In this document: positions 52,897-61,306 of the stretch, piece after piece
Layout of the letters: every line of letters starts with the position of its first letter
How positions within the stretch are numbered: the first letter of the stretch is position 1
Source: Nonomuraea sp. NEAU-A123
GTDB lineage: Bacteria > Actinomycetota > Actinomycetes > Streptosporangiales > Streptosporangiaceae
Direction of reading: 5' to 3'
Assembly (NCBI RefSeq): GCF_018603905.1
Contig: NZ_JAHFZZ010000007.1
Coordinates: 62,001 to 126,000, forward strand
Length of the DNA: 64,000 nucleotides
The notes under the pieces: generated by a model
Database searches by the model: none
Told to the model about the DNA's origin: nothing
The model's input: only the letters and a program-made list of their open reading frames with translations
Translations under genes and position numbers: made by a program

Positions 52897-53358
52897 CTAT
52901 CCGTGATCGGGATCACGGCGCATGTGCACCAGCGTGAGGTGGTCGTCCATGCGCTCCCTGCGGGTCTCGCGGTAGCCCAGGCGGCGGTAGAGACGCAGGT
53001 TGGCCTCGGACAGGTGGCCGGTGAACAGGTCGAAAGCCGTCGCCTCCGGCGTCTGCTCGTGCAGCGTCTCCAGCAGCGCCCGGCCCAGGCCGCGACCCTG
53101 CTGGTCCGGCGCCACCACCAGGCGCCCGACCAGGCAGGTCGTACCGGCCAGTTGGCCGCGTACGGCTCCCACGATCCGGGCGCCGTCGGTGGCCTTGAAC
53201 ACGATGCCGGTCTCGATGCCCTTGCGGACCTGCTCCACGGACTCCAGGAGCGGCGGCAGGAACGGGTCGCCGTAGAGCTGCGCCTCGGTCACGTACGCCG
53301 CCCGCTGCACGGTGAGGATCTCACCGGCGTCAGCGGCCCGCGCACGCTCGATCCCCAC
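52897..53358 (-). CDS. GNAT family N-acetyltransferase
   Basis: 153 residues with the GNAT acetyl-CoA site LVGRLVVAPDQQGRGLGRAL (V-x-x-x-x-Q-G-x-G-x-A) and the later NLRLYRRLGYRE motif. Substrate unknown. It ends 9 bases before coaE on the same strand, so the two may be co-transcribed. GTG start. Confidence 0.9.
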   Translation of the reverse strand: MGIERARAADAGEILTVQRAAYVTEAQLYGDPFLPPLLESVEQVRKGIETGIVFKATDGARIVGAVRGQLAGTTCLVGRLVVAPDQQGRGLGRALLETLHEQTPEATAFDLFTGHLSEANLRLYRRLGYRETRRERMDDHLTLVHMRRDPDHG

Positions 53359-53422
53359 GCGAGCACCCTACTCCAGCCTCACGCCCGCGTCATTCGCGTC
53401 CCTCAGCGTCCCCCCATATACC

Positions 53423-53457
53423 CTCAAGGTCCCTCCGCGCCCGCTCAAGGTCCCTCC
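53423..53457. repeat. Short tandem duplication at the 3' end of the epoxide hydrolase gene
   Basis: CTCAAGGTCCCTCC occurs at 53423-53436 and 53444-53457, 21 bases apart, and a shortened copy (CCAAGGTCCC) lies inside the coding end near 53465. On the minus strand each copy contains the stop context GGACCTTGA, so the duplication starts at the end of the epoxide hydrolase gene. Confidence 0.5.
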
Positions 53458-54596
53458 ACGTCCCCCAAGGTCCCGAAGAACGTCCGGATGCTCCGCACCA
53501 GCGGCTCGGGCGAGTTCATCGCGACCATGTGGCTGTCACCATGCTCACCCGCCCAATGGACGATCTTGTTCTTGCGCTCGGCGATGCGCCGGAACAGCGG
53601 AGAGCCGCCGTGCGACACCCCGCTCGGCACCACCGTCTGGTCGATCGGCATGCCCGCCGCCCCCTCGTAGTACGTCCACGACGACGAGCCACCCGTCGCG
53701 GTCAGCCAGTAGAGGCTCGCGTTCGTGAGCACCAGGTCACGGTCGATGGGCTCGGCCACCTCCTCCTCGGGCCAGCCGTCGAACTCCTTGAACCGCTCCA
53801 CCAGATAGGCCAACTGAGCCACCGGCGAGTCGGTGAAGCCGAAGCTCAATGTCTGCGGCCGGTTGGCGAGGTACGGTCCGTACCCGCTGCCGCCGGCGAA
53901 CCGCCCGGTCAGGGCCGCCAGCTCGGCCAGCTCGGCTTCGGTGGCGCCGTCGAGCTCGGCCGGGTCTCCGGTGGGGATGCCGAGCCCGGCGGTGATGTGC
54001 GCGCCGATCACGTGGTCGCCGTCGATGGCCGCCAGTTGCGGGGTGACCATGGCGCCGGCGTCGTTGCCGTGGGCGCCGTACCGGTCGTACCCGAGCCGTG
54101 CCATCAGCTCGGCCCAGGTCCGCGCCACTCGTACGATGCTCCACGGCCGCTCGTCGGCGGGCTCGGGGAACGGCGAGAAGCCGAAGCCGGGCAGCGAGGG
54201 GGCCACCACGTGGAAGGCCGTGGCCGGGTCGAGGCCGTGGGCGCGCGGGTCGGTGAGCGGGCCGATGACGTTCAGGAACTCGGCGACGGTGTTCGGCCAG
54301 CTGTGCGTGACGATCAACGGCAGCGCGCCGGGCTCCGGCGAGCGGACGTGCAGGAAGTGGATGCGCTGTCCGTCGATGTCGGTGGTGAACTGCGGGAAGG
54401 CGTTGAGCTTGGCCTCCTGCGCCCGCCAGTCGAACCCGTCGGCCCAGTACGCGGCCAGGTCGCGCAGGTAGCCGACCGGGACGCCCCGGCGCCAGCCGCC
54501 ACCGGGCAGCGTCCGTGGCCAGCGGGTATGGGTGAGCCGGTCCTTCAGGTCGTAGAGGTCGGCTTGCGGGATGGCGATGCGAAAGGGTTCGATCAT
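53445..54596 (-). CDS. Epoxide hydrolase (EHN domain type)
   Basis: 383 residues. N-terminal epoxide-hydrolase lid domain (EPFRIAIPQADLYDLKDRLT, residues 3-22), oxyanion motif HSWPNTVAEF (98-107), nucleophile in YGAHGNDAGA with D179 where relatives have HGGDWG, and GEHGDSHMVAMNSP with the late catalytic histidine region. Family converts epoxides to diols; the W to A change next to the nucleophile is minor. ATG start at 54596. Single gene, between GNAT and the rpsA terminator. Confidence 0.9.
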   Translation of the reverse strand: MIEPFRIAIPQADLYDLKDRLTHTRWPRTLPGGGWRRGVPVGYLRDLAAYWADGFDWRAQEAKLNAFPQFTTDIDGQRIHFLHVRSPEPGALPLIVTHSWPNTVAEFLNVIGPLTDPRAHGLDPATAFHVVAPSLPGFGFSPFPEPADERPWSIVRVARTWAELMARLGYDRYGAHGNDAGAMVTPQLAAIDGDHVIGAHITAGLGIPTGDPAELDGATEAELAELAALTGRFAGGSGYGPYLANRPQTLSFGFTDSPVAQLAYLVERFKEFDGWPEEEVAEPIDRDLVLTNASLYWLTATGGSSSWTYYEGAAGMPIDQTVVPSGVSHGGSPLFRRIAERKNKIVHWAGEHGDSHMVAMNSPEPLVRSIRTFFGTLGDVEGP

Positions 54597-54649
54597 GCGG
54601 CAACCCTAGAAAGGATCGCGGAAGGGATCGTTCCGCATTGGCGCAAAAG

Positions 54650-54680
54650 AAAAACCCCGCACCGGATGGTGCGGGGTCCT
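54650..54680 (-). terminator. Intrinsic terminator of rpsA
   Basis: ACCCCGCACC (54654-54663), loop GGAT, GGTGCGGGGT (54668-54677): a 10-bp perfect stem. On the minus-strand RNA it is followed by UUUUUCUUUU, so it is a full rho-independent terminator for rpsA, 24 bases beyond its stop codon. Confidence 0.95.
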
Positions 54681-54703
54681 TCTCTACTAGCTAGCCAACC
54701 AGA

Positions 54704-56188
54704 TCAGCTCTGGCCGCCTGCGAGCTTCTCGCGCAGAGCCGCGAGAGCCTCGTCGGAGGCGAGAGCGCCGGCCGCCGGAGCGGACGAGCCCGAGCTGCTG
54801 GCCGGAGCCGCCGTCTCACCGGTGTAGGACGAGGGAGCGGCTTCGCCCGCCTCGGCCTCCGCCTTGCGAGCCTCTTCGATCTGCTTCTTGTGCGCCTCGA
54901 AGCGGGTCTGGGCCTCGGCGTACTGCCGCTCCCACTCCTCGCGCTGCTTGTCGAAGCCCTCGAGCCACTCACCGGTCTCCGAGTCGAAGCCCTCGGGGTA
55001 GATGTAGTTGCCCTGGTCGTCGTAGGTCGCCGCCATGCCGTAAAGCGTGGGGTCGAACTCGACCTCGGTGCCGACACCCTCGTTGGCCTGCTTCAGCGAG
55101 AGGCTGATGCGACGCCGGTCGAGGTCGATGTCGATGATCTTGACGAAGATCTCGTCGCCGACCTGGACGACCTGCTCCGGGATCTCCACGTGGCGCTCGG
55201 CCAGCTCGGAGATGTGGACCAGGCCCTCGATGCCCTCCTCGACCCGGACGAACGCGCCGAACGGCACCAGCTTGGTGACGCGACCCGGCACGACCTGGCC
55301 GATCTGGTGGGTGCGGGCGAACTGCTGCCACGGGTCTTCCTGAGTGGCCTTGAGCGACAGGGAGACGCGCTCGCGCTCCATGTCGACGTCGAGGACCTCG
55401 ACCGTGACCTCCTGGCCGACCTCGACGACCTCGGAGGGGTGGTCGATGTGCTTCCAGGACAGCTCGGACACGTGGACCAGGCCGTCGACGCCGCCGAGAT
55501 CCACGAACGCACCGAAGTTGACGATCGAGGAGACGACGCCCTTGCGGACCTGCCCCTTCTGGAGGGTGTTGAGGAACGTCTGGCGAACCTCGGACTGCGT
55601 CTGCTCAAGCCACGCGCGGCGGGACAGGACCACGTTGTTGCGGTTCTTGTCCAGCTCAATGATCTTCGCCTCGAGCTCGCGGCCGACGTACGGCTGCAGG
55701 TCCCGGACACGGCGCATCTCGACCAGGGAGGCCGGCAGGAAGCCACGGAGGCCGATGTCGAGGATGAGTCCACCCTTGACGACCTCGATGACGGTGCCGG
55801 TGACGATGCCGTCCTCGTCCTTGATCTTCTCGATCGTGCCCCAGGCGCGCTCGTACTGAGCTCGCTTCTTGGACAGGATCAGGCGGCCCTCTTTGTCCTC
55901 CTTCTGGAGAACGAGGGCCTCGACGTGTTCGCCGACCTCCACGACGTCAGCAGGGTCGACATCGTGCTTGATCGAAAGCTCACGCGAGGGGATGACACCC
56001 TCGGTCTTGTAGCCGATATCGAGAAGAACCTCGTCTCGATCGACCTTGACGACGGTGCCCTCGACGATGTCGCCGTCGTTGAAGTACTTGATGGTCTCGT
56101 CGATCGCTGCGAGGAAGGCTTCCTCGGACCCGATGTCGTTGACCGCTACCTGCGGGGTGCTCGAGGTGGCCTCAGTGCTGGACGTCAT
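54704..56188 (-). CDS. rpsA: 30S ribosomal protein S1
   Basis: 494 residues with four S1/OB RNA-binding domains (about 38-107, 124-190, 211-280, 296-365; for example EGTVVKVDRDEVLLDIGYKT and KGVVSSIVNFGAFVDLGGVD), the four-domain form usual in actinobacteria, plus an acidic Ala/Ser-rich tail. Promotes mRNA binding to the 30S subunit. ATG 56188; about 200 bases of leader lie upstream, usual for autogenously regulated rpsA (inference). Confidence 0.97.
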   Translation of the reverse strand: MTSSTEATSSTPQVAVNDIGSEEAFLAAIDETIKYFNDGDIVEGTVVKVDRDEVLLDIGYKTEGVIPSRELSIKHDVDPADVVEVGEHVEALVLQKEDKEGRLILSKKRAQYERAWGTIEKIKDEDGIVTGTVIEVVKGGLILDIGLRGFLPASLVEMRRVRDLQPYVGRELEAKIIELDKNRNNVVLSRRAWLEQTQSEVRQTFLNTLQKGQVRKGVVSSIVNFGAFVDLGGVDGLVHVSELSWKHIDHPSEVVEVGQEVTVEVLDVDMERERVSLSLKATQEDPWQQFARTHQIGQVVPGRVTKLVPFGAFVRVEEGIEGLVHISELAERHVEIPEQVVQVGDEIFVKIIDIDLDRRRISLSLKQANEGVGTEVEFDPTLYGMAATYDDQGNYIYPEGFDSETGEWLEGFDKQREEWERQYAEAQTRFEAHKKQIEEARKAEAEAGEAAPSSYTGETAAPASSSGSSAPAAGALASDEALAALREKLAGGQS

Positions 56189-56387
56189 GTGTGGAATTGC
56201 TCCGAACGCGGACAGAAGTCGATGTGGCGGACGCGCGGCAGGCCCTCTTCCGCATCAAGCCGAGGAATGACGACATCGACGTGACCGAGCGCGAGCCCGC
56301 TCCGTCTGAGGCGCGCGCGAGCCCACAGCGCAGCGATCAGCATATGAGACCTTGGGCGTGGGGTCAATCCAACCGCTCGAGCACCGG

Positions 56388-57491
56388 TCAATAGACGACG
56401 AGCTGACCTCTCCGCTTTGGCGCGATATTACCCTGAAGGCGCTGCGGGATAGAGATCTTCGTGGGGTCCCCGTCGGACACGTACCGGTCCCCAGGGTGCT
56501 TGTTCAGCCACCCCAGCCAGTACTGCGAGCACCACTTGCGGCATTCGCCCTTGTTGCCGTTGCTCTGGATGCGCTGGATGGCCACGGGATCGAATTTTTT
56601 CGCATAGGGCGAAAGTGAGGGCTCGGCCCCGGCCAGGAAGACCCCGGCGAAGTCATAGGTGGTGCCGTCCCACTCGCCGTGGCGGGCGATCTTCTTGGGG
56701 TGCGGCATCGCCCCGAACGGCAGGGCCAGGGTGACCGCCGGACCGGCTCCGAGCTTCTTCAGCAGCCGTTCGAGCCGGACGATCTGCTCCTTGACCTTCT
56801 TCTTCCGCAGGGCCGCCAGATTGGGGTGGGACCAGGTGTGGTTGGCCACCTCGAACCCGTGATCGATCAGCCACCGCACGGCCGCCGCCTGCTCCTCGGG
56901 CTTCCGTAACCCGAACGGGTCGTGGTTGATCCACAGCGTGGCGACCGGCCGGAACTCGGGATAGCGCCGGGCCACGTCTAAGAGCACGCCGACCGCCGTG
57001 TCCGGCGCGGGGTTGCCGCTCGCGTCGAGCCTGAAGTGGCTCGCGTGCCCGTCGTCGAAGGTCAGCACGACGGGGAACCTGCCCGCGGGCACCCGGATGT
57101 CGCCGGTGGCGAACTCCTTGGCGGTGATCGGCCAGTAGCCCTGCTTGGCCAGCTTCTCCAGCTCCCTGCGTAGCTGGTCGGGCGTGCGGTCGATCGAGGC
57201 GAACCGCTTCTTGAGTATCCGGTGGTACATCAGCACCGGCACCAGGCCGAGCTCGTTGGCCTTGACCTGCTTGGCGAACTCCGGCGTGGACACCACTCCG
57301 GGCGGCTCGGCGACCGTCGGCACGGGCTCGGCGGGGGTGGGCTGCGCGGACTGCACGATCCTGACCGCCGCCGGTGGGCCGGGGACGGGCCGGCCGGAGG
57401 ACGACTGCAGCATCAGCCCGAGGACCGCCACTGCCACCACCACGAAGTTCGCGATGACGATGACCCGTGGGAAAGACGCTGACGATCGCAC
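56388..57491 (-). CDS. Membrane-anchored polysaccharide deacetylase
   Basis: 367 residues from GTG 57491 (GGGAG 4 bases upstream). Signal anchor VIVIANFVVVAVAVLGLML (about 12-30), Pro-rich stalk, then the NodB fold: PVLMYHRI, VVLTFDDGHASHF with the D-D pair, and EVANHTWSHPNL with the H-x-x-x-H metal site. A C-terminal part with two cysteines (GECRKWCSQYW) is additional. Family deacetylates cell-wall peptidoglycan or chitin-like glycans outside the membrane. Upstream-frame codons in the 5' region are not part of the fold. Confidence 0.9.
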   Translation of the reverse strand: MRSSASFPRVIVIANFVVVAVAVLGLMLQSSSGRPVPGPPAAVRIVQSAQPTPAEPVPTVAEPPGVVSTPEFAKQVKANELGLVPVLMYHRILKKRFASIDRTPDQLRRELEKLAKQGYWPITAKEFATGDIRVPAGRFPVVLTFDDGHASHFRLDASGNPAPDTAVGVLLDVARRYPEFRPVATLWINHDPFGLRKPEEQAAAVRWLIDHGFEVANHTWSHPNLAALRKKKVKEQIVRLERLLKKLGAGPAVTLALPFGAMPHPKKIARHGEWDGTTYDFAGVFLAGAEPSLSPYAKKFDPVAIQRIQSNGNKGECRKWCSQYWLGWLNKHPGDRYVSDGDPTKISIPQRLQGNIAPKRRGQLVVY

Positions 57492-57738
57492 AAGGCTCCC
57501 GTGCCAGTCGGTGAATTTTACCCTCAGGGTAGTCCAGAACCCCGTATCGGCCGCTGTTCTCGACACACCGGACCACCCTGTTTCATGGCGCGGGGCCACC
57601 TGCCGCTCGGCGCCGGGCCGCCCCACCGTACAGAGATCGATCTGCCCCGGCGCACGGGGATAAACGTCTGGTACGGCGGGACGAAAACATCCGCTGAGGC
57701 GCGACGAGACGCCCCGTAAGCGCCCCGTCAGCAGCCCG

Positions 57739-60429
57739 TCAGTGGCCCGCGTCCTCCCAGGTGCGGCCGACGCCCACGGAGACCTCCAGTGGGACCCGCA
57801 GGCGGTAGGCGGCGTTCATCTGGTCGCACACGATGCCTCTGAGCCGGTCGAGCTCGCCGGGCGCCACCTCGAACACCAGCTCGTCGTGGACCTGGAGCAG
57901 CATCCGGGAGCCCAGTCCCTCTTCGCGCATCGCCTGGGAGACGTTGAGCATGGCGACCTTGATGATGTCGGCCGCCGAACCCTGGATGGGCGCGTTGAGC
58001 GCCATGCGCTCGGCCATCTCGCGGCGCTGCCGGTTGTCGCTGGTCAGGTCGGGCAGGTAGCGGCGGCGGCCCATGATGGTCTCGGTGTAGCCGTCGGTGC
58101 GCGCCTGCTGGACGATGGCGTGCAGGAAGTCGCGGACGCCGCCGAACTCCTGGAAGTATTCCTCCTTGAGCGCCCGCGCCTCGGCCACCGGGATGTTGAG
58201 CTGCCCGGACAGCCCGAAGTCGGACAGGCCGTAGGCGAGGCCGTAGTTCATCGCCTTGATGCGGGCCCGCAGCTCGCCGTCGATCTGCTCGGGCGGCAGG
58301 TCGAACACCCGGGCCGCGGTCGCCTGGTGGAAGTCGTGGCCCGACTCGAAGGACGCGATCAGCGCCTCGTCACCCGACAGGTGGGCCATGATGCGCAGCT
58401 CGATCTGGCTGTAGTCGGCCGTGAGCAGCGTCTCGTAGCCCTCGCCGACCACGAAGCCCTGCCGGATGCGCCGGCCCTCGGAGGTGCGGATCGGGATGTT
58501 CTGGAGGTTGGGCTTCTCCGACGACAGGCGGCCCGTGGCCGCGATGATCTGGTTGAAGGTGGTGTGGATCCGCCCGTCGTCGGCGATCTCCTTGATCAGG
58601 CCCTCGACGGTGGTGCGCAGCTTGGTCTGGTCGCGGTGGCGCAGCATGATGATCGGCAGCTCGTGCTCGGTCTGCGTGGCGAGCCAGGCGAGCTGGTCGG
58701 CGTCGGTGCTGTAGCCGGTCTTGATCTTCTTCGTCTTGGGCAGGTTGAGCTTGGTGAAGAGGATCTCCTGCAGCTGCTTGGGCGAGCCCAGGTTGAACTG
58801 CTCGCCGACGGCCCGGTGCGCCTCCTCGACCGCCTGCTTGACCGCGGCGCCGAACTCGGCTTCCAGAGCGGTGAAGTATGCGCTGTCGACGGCGATGCCC
58901 GCGCGCTCGAGCTCCGCCAGCACGGTCAGCAGCGGGAGCTCCACGTCGGTCATGAGCTGGGTGCCGCCGCGGCCCGTCAGGAAGGTCTCCAGCGCCTCGG
59001 CCAGCCCGAGCACGGCATGGGCGCGCAGCGCCAGGTCCTTGGCGGGGGCGTCCTCGTCGTCGCCGAACAGCGCGGCCTGCCCGGTGGACTCCTCCTCGGC
59101 GTGCAGGTCGCGGTTGAGATAGCGCCGGGCCAGGTCTTCGAGGGCGAACGTGCGCTGGCCGGGCATGGCCAGATAGGCCGCCAGAGCCGTGTCACAGGTC
59201 AGGCCCTTGAGGCCCATGCCCTGCGCCCAGAGCGCGAGGATCGGCCCCTTGGCGTCGTGGACGGCCTTGGGCTTGTCGGGGTCGGCCAGCCAGGCCCGCA
59301 GCGCGCCCTCGTCGGACTCGGTGAGCTTGACCGGGTCGATGTGGGCGGCCGTGCCGTCGGGCGAGGCGATCGCGATGCCGTCGATGCGCCCGGTGCCGCT
59401 GCCGTAGGCGCCCTTGAAGGCGAGGCCGGCCCGGCCGGCGGGCAGCGCGGCCAGCCAGCCCGCCACGCGGTCGGGGCCCAGGATGATGGTCTCGACCTCG
59501 AAGCCCTGGTCGGGCTCCTGCTCGCTGGTGCCGAGCACCTTGAAGACGCGCTCACGCAGCTCGCCGCGGATCTGCAGCGTGTCGAACAGCTTGTTGACCT
59601 CTTCGCGCTCCCAGACGCCCTGCTTGAGATCGCCCAGCTCGACCTCGAGCGGGACCTCGCGCAGCAGCTCGGTGAGCCGGCGGTTCATCAGCACCTGGGC
59701 GACGTGCTCGCGCAGCTTCTCGCCGACCTTGCCCTTGACCTCGTCGACCCGGTCGACCAGCGCGGTCAGCGAGCCGAACTCGCGCACCCACTTGGCGGCG
59801 GTCTTCTCGCCGACGCTGGGGATGCTGAGCAGGTTGTCGCTGGGGTCGCCACGCAGCGCCGCGAAGTCGGGGTATTGGACCGGGGTGAGGCCGTACTTCT
59901 CCTCGACGGCCTCAGGCGTGAACCTGGTCATGTCGCTGATGCCGCGGCGCGTCATCAGGACCGTGACGCGCTCGTCGACGAGCTGGAGCGCGTCGCGGTC
60001 GCCGGTGACGATCAGCACGCTCATGTCCTGGGCGCTGGCGCGGGTGGCGAGCGTGGCGATGAGGTCGTCGGCCTCGAACCCGGCCTTGGACAGGTGCGGG
60101 ATGCGCAGCGTGTCGAGGAGCTCATAGATGAGCTGCATCTGCCCCCGGAAGTCCTCGGGGGTCTCGCTCCTGTTGGCCTTGTATTCGGCGTATTCCTCGT
60201 GCCGGAACGTCGGCTCCGACCGGTCGAACGCCACGGCCACGTGCGACGGCTGCTCGTCGCGCAGGATGTTGGTCAACATCGAGGTGAACCCGTAGACCGC
60301 CTCGGTGCGCTGACCGTCGGTGGTCATGAGGTTGGCGTCCTTGAGCGCGTAGAACGCGCGATAGGCCAGGGAATGCCCGTCGAGCAGCAACAGGCACGGG
60401 CGGCTAGGGGTCACTTCACTCTTCGGCAC
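57739..60429 (-). CDS. polA: DNA polymerase I
   Basis: 896 residues: N-terminal 5'-3' flap exonuclease (1-290; LLLLDGHSLAYRAFYAL, VGEKTAAKWVREFGSL), a middle 3'-5' exonuclease-like domain and the family A polymerase (motif A LTADYSQIELRIMAHLSGD, finger RRKAMNYGLAYGLSDFGLS-like RIKAMNYGLAYGLSDFG, motif C LLQVHDELVFE). The middle domain lacks the first carboxylates: GLAFKGAYGSG stands where active enzymes have DTET, so no proofreading is expected, as in Taq and mycobacterial Pol I. GTG start at 60429. Confidence 0.97.
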   Translation of the reverse strand: MPKSEVTPSRPCLLLLDGHSLAYRAFYALKDANLMTTDGQRTEAVYGFTSMLTNILRDEQPSHVAVAFDRSEPTFRHEEYAEYKANRSETPEDFRGQMQLIYELLDTLRIPHLSKAGFEADDLIATLATRASAQDMSVLIVTGDRDALQLVDERVTVLMTRRGISDMTRFTPEAVEEKYGLTPVQYPDFAALRGDPSDNLLSIPSVGEKTAAKWVREFGSLTALVDRVDEVKGKVGEKLREHVAQVLMNRRLTELLREVPLEVELGDLKQGVWEREEVNKLFDTLQIRGELRERVFKVLGTSEQEPDQGFEVETIILGPDRVAGWLAALPAGRAGLAFKGAYGSGTGRIDGIAIASPDGTAAHIDPVKLTESDEGALRAWLADPDKPKAVHDAKGPILALWAQGMGLKGLTCDTALAAYLAMPGQRTFALEDLARRYLNRDLHAEEESTGQAALFGDDEDAPAKDLALRAHAVLGLAEALETFLTGRGGTQLMTDVELPLLTVLAELERAGIAVDSAYFTALEAEFGAAVKQAVEEAHRAVGEQFNLGSPKQLQEILFTKLNLPKTKKIKTGYSTDADQLAWLATQTEHELPIIMLRHRDQTKLRTTVEGLIKEIADDGRIHTTFNQIIAATGRLSSEKPNLQNIPIRTSEGRRIRQGFVVGEGYETLLTADYSQIELRIMAHLSGDEALIASFESGHDFHQATAARVFDLPPEQIDGELRARIKAMNYGLAYGLSDFGLSGQLNIPVAEARALKEEYFQEFGGVRDFLHAIVQQARTDGYTETIMGRRRYLPDLTSDNRQRREMAERMALNAPIQGSAADIIKVAMLNVSQAMREEGLGSRMLLQVHDELVFEVAPGELDRLRGIVCDQMNAAYRLRVPLEVSVGVGRTWEDAGH

Positions 60430-60491
60430 ACAAGCAGCCTAGTCTCCATCTGCGACAGAAAACCTGAGCTCGAAAGACTGGAGGACTCCCC

Positions 60492-60905
60492 TTGACGAGG
60501 ATCGACCCGGCCGATTTCCCGGCGTTGAACGCCATGTACGAGGGCACGCTCCCCGACCGGATGGGCATCGAGTTCGTCGAGGTCAGCGCGGAGCGGGTCG
60601 TCGCCCGGATGCCGGTCGCGGGCAACACCCAGCCGTACGGCCTGCTGCACGGCGGAGCTTCGGCTGTGCTCGCCGAGACGCTGGGCTCGACCGGCGCGGC
60701 CATCCACGCGGGCATGGACCGCATCGCGGTCGGCATCGAGATCAACGCCACCCACCACCGCTCGGCCACCTCCGGCTTCGTCACCGGCGTGGCGACGCGG
60801 CTGCACGGCGGGCGCTCGATCGCCACGTACGAGATCGAGATCACCGACGAGCAGGGGCGGCGCGTGTGCACCTCCCGGCTGACCTGCATGCTGCGCGATC
60901 GCTGA
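60492..60905 (+). CDS. Hotdog-fold thioesterase (PaaI type)
   Basis: 137 residues from TTG 60492, which has GGAGG seven bases upstream. Hotdog motif QPYGLLHGGASAVLAETLGS with the H-G-G active-site turn, and ATHHRSATSGFVTGVATRLH strand. Hydrolyses aryl- or acyl-CoA thioesters. Divergent from polA by 62 bases. Conserved partner of polA in actinomycetes. Confidence 0.92.
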   Translation: MTRIDPADFPALNAMYEGTLPDRMGIEFVEVSAERVVARMPVAGNTQPYGLLHGGASAVLAETLGSTGAAIHAGMDRIAVGIEINATHHRSATSGFVTGVATRLHGGRSIATYEIEITDEQGRRVCTSRLTCMLRDR

Positions 60906-60930
60906 ACGCCACGCGACTTTGCGTCTCTCT

Positions 60931-60960
60931 TTGCACACGGGCCCCGTGGGTCGCTACGGT
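60931..60960 (+). promoter_or_regulatory. Sigma-70-like promoter for structured RNA / liv leader
   Basis: -35 TTGCAC (60931-60936), 18-base spacer, -10 TACGGT (60955-60960). Predicted transcription start about 60967, just before the closing stem at 60971. Confidence 0.55.
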
Positions 60961-60966
60961 GGTCCG

Positions 60967-61140
60967 AGCGGAGCCCGCGGGGAGGCCGAGTAGATAACGT
61001 GTAAGGCCGGGGAAGCCCTACATGGTCCCAAAGGTCCTCTTCCGCGGGCTCGTTCACGCTCTGCAGCGATCGGTACGCATTCGCGCCCGGAAGCGCCAGG
61101 CGTCTAGTGGGATTTAGCCCCTGACCTGGCGTCTTGTTTC
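60967..61140 (+). ncRNA. Candidate structured RNA (riboswitch-like leader or small RNA) upstream of liv operon
   Basis: GAGCCCGCGG (60971-60980) pairs exactly with CCGCGGGCTC (61042-61051); the stem can extend through GGAGG/CCTCTT. Inside, CGTGTA (near 60998) pairs with TACATG (near 61018) over a GC-rich hairpin. After it CGCCAGG (61094-61100) and CCTGGCG (61125-61131) form a second helix with an inner GGG/CCC, followed by TCTTGTTT, terminator-like. Promoter at 60931. It could be a regulated leader with an attenuator controlling liv, or a free-standing sRNA. It matches no riboswitch class I know by sequence. Confidence 0.55.
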
Positions 61141-61306
61141 CTCACATCAGCGACACGCACGTGTCACTAATTGGTGACGAACGACCCTGAACCGGGCGCG
61201 ACCAGAATAAGCTCCGGCCATTGCATGCCTGTTGTTGTGCCTGCGATGCCCACGTGTCGAGATGGAGGGGCAAAACCCCGCCTTGACCTATTTTGAGGGA
61301 GCACCA

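Larger units (their letters stand above)
60906..61306 (+). other. Gene-free region: structured RNA and liv leader
   Basis: These 401 bases contain no convincing gene. They hold a sigma-70-like promoter, an RNA with a 10-bp closing stem, a second hairpin followed by TCTTGTTT, and a GGGG-CAAAA-CCCC hairpin (61267-61279) close to the livH start. Each is given separately. Confidence 0.6.

Noticed and set aside
53423..53470. Short repeats near the epoxide hydrolase end as a CRISPR-like array
   Set aside because: Two and a half copies with a 7-base gap; a simple tandem duplication, no spacers.
57742..60495. 917-codon plus-strand open frame opposite polA
   Set aside because: Composition is Gly/Val/Leu/His-rich shadow sequence; DNA polymerase I on the other strand is certain.
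60971..61051. Possible tRNA or SRP RNA at the 10-bp stem
   Set aside because: Stem is too long for an acceptor arm, there is no T-loop sequence, and the GGAA-loop/AGCAG core of SRP RNA is missing.
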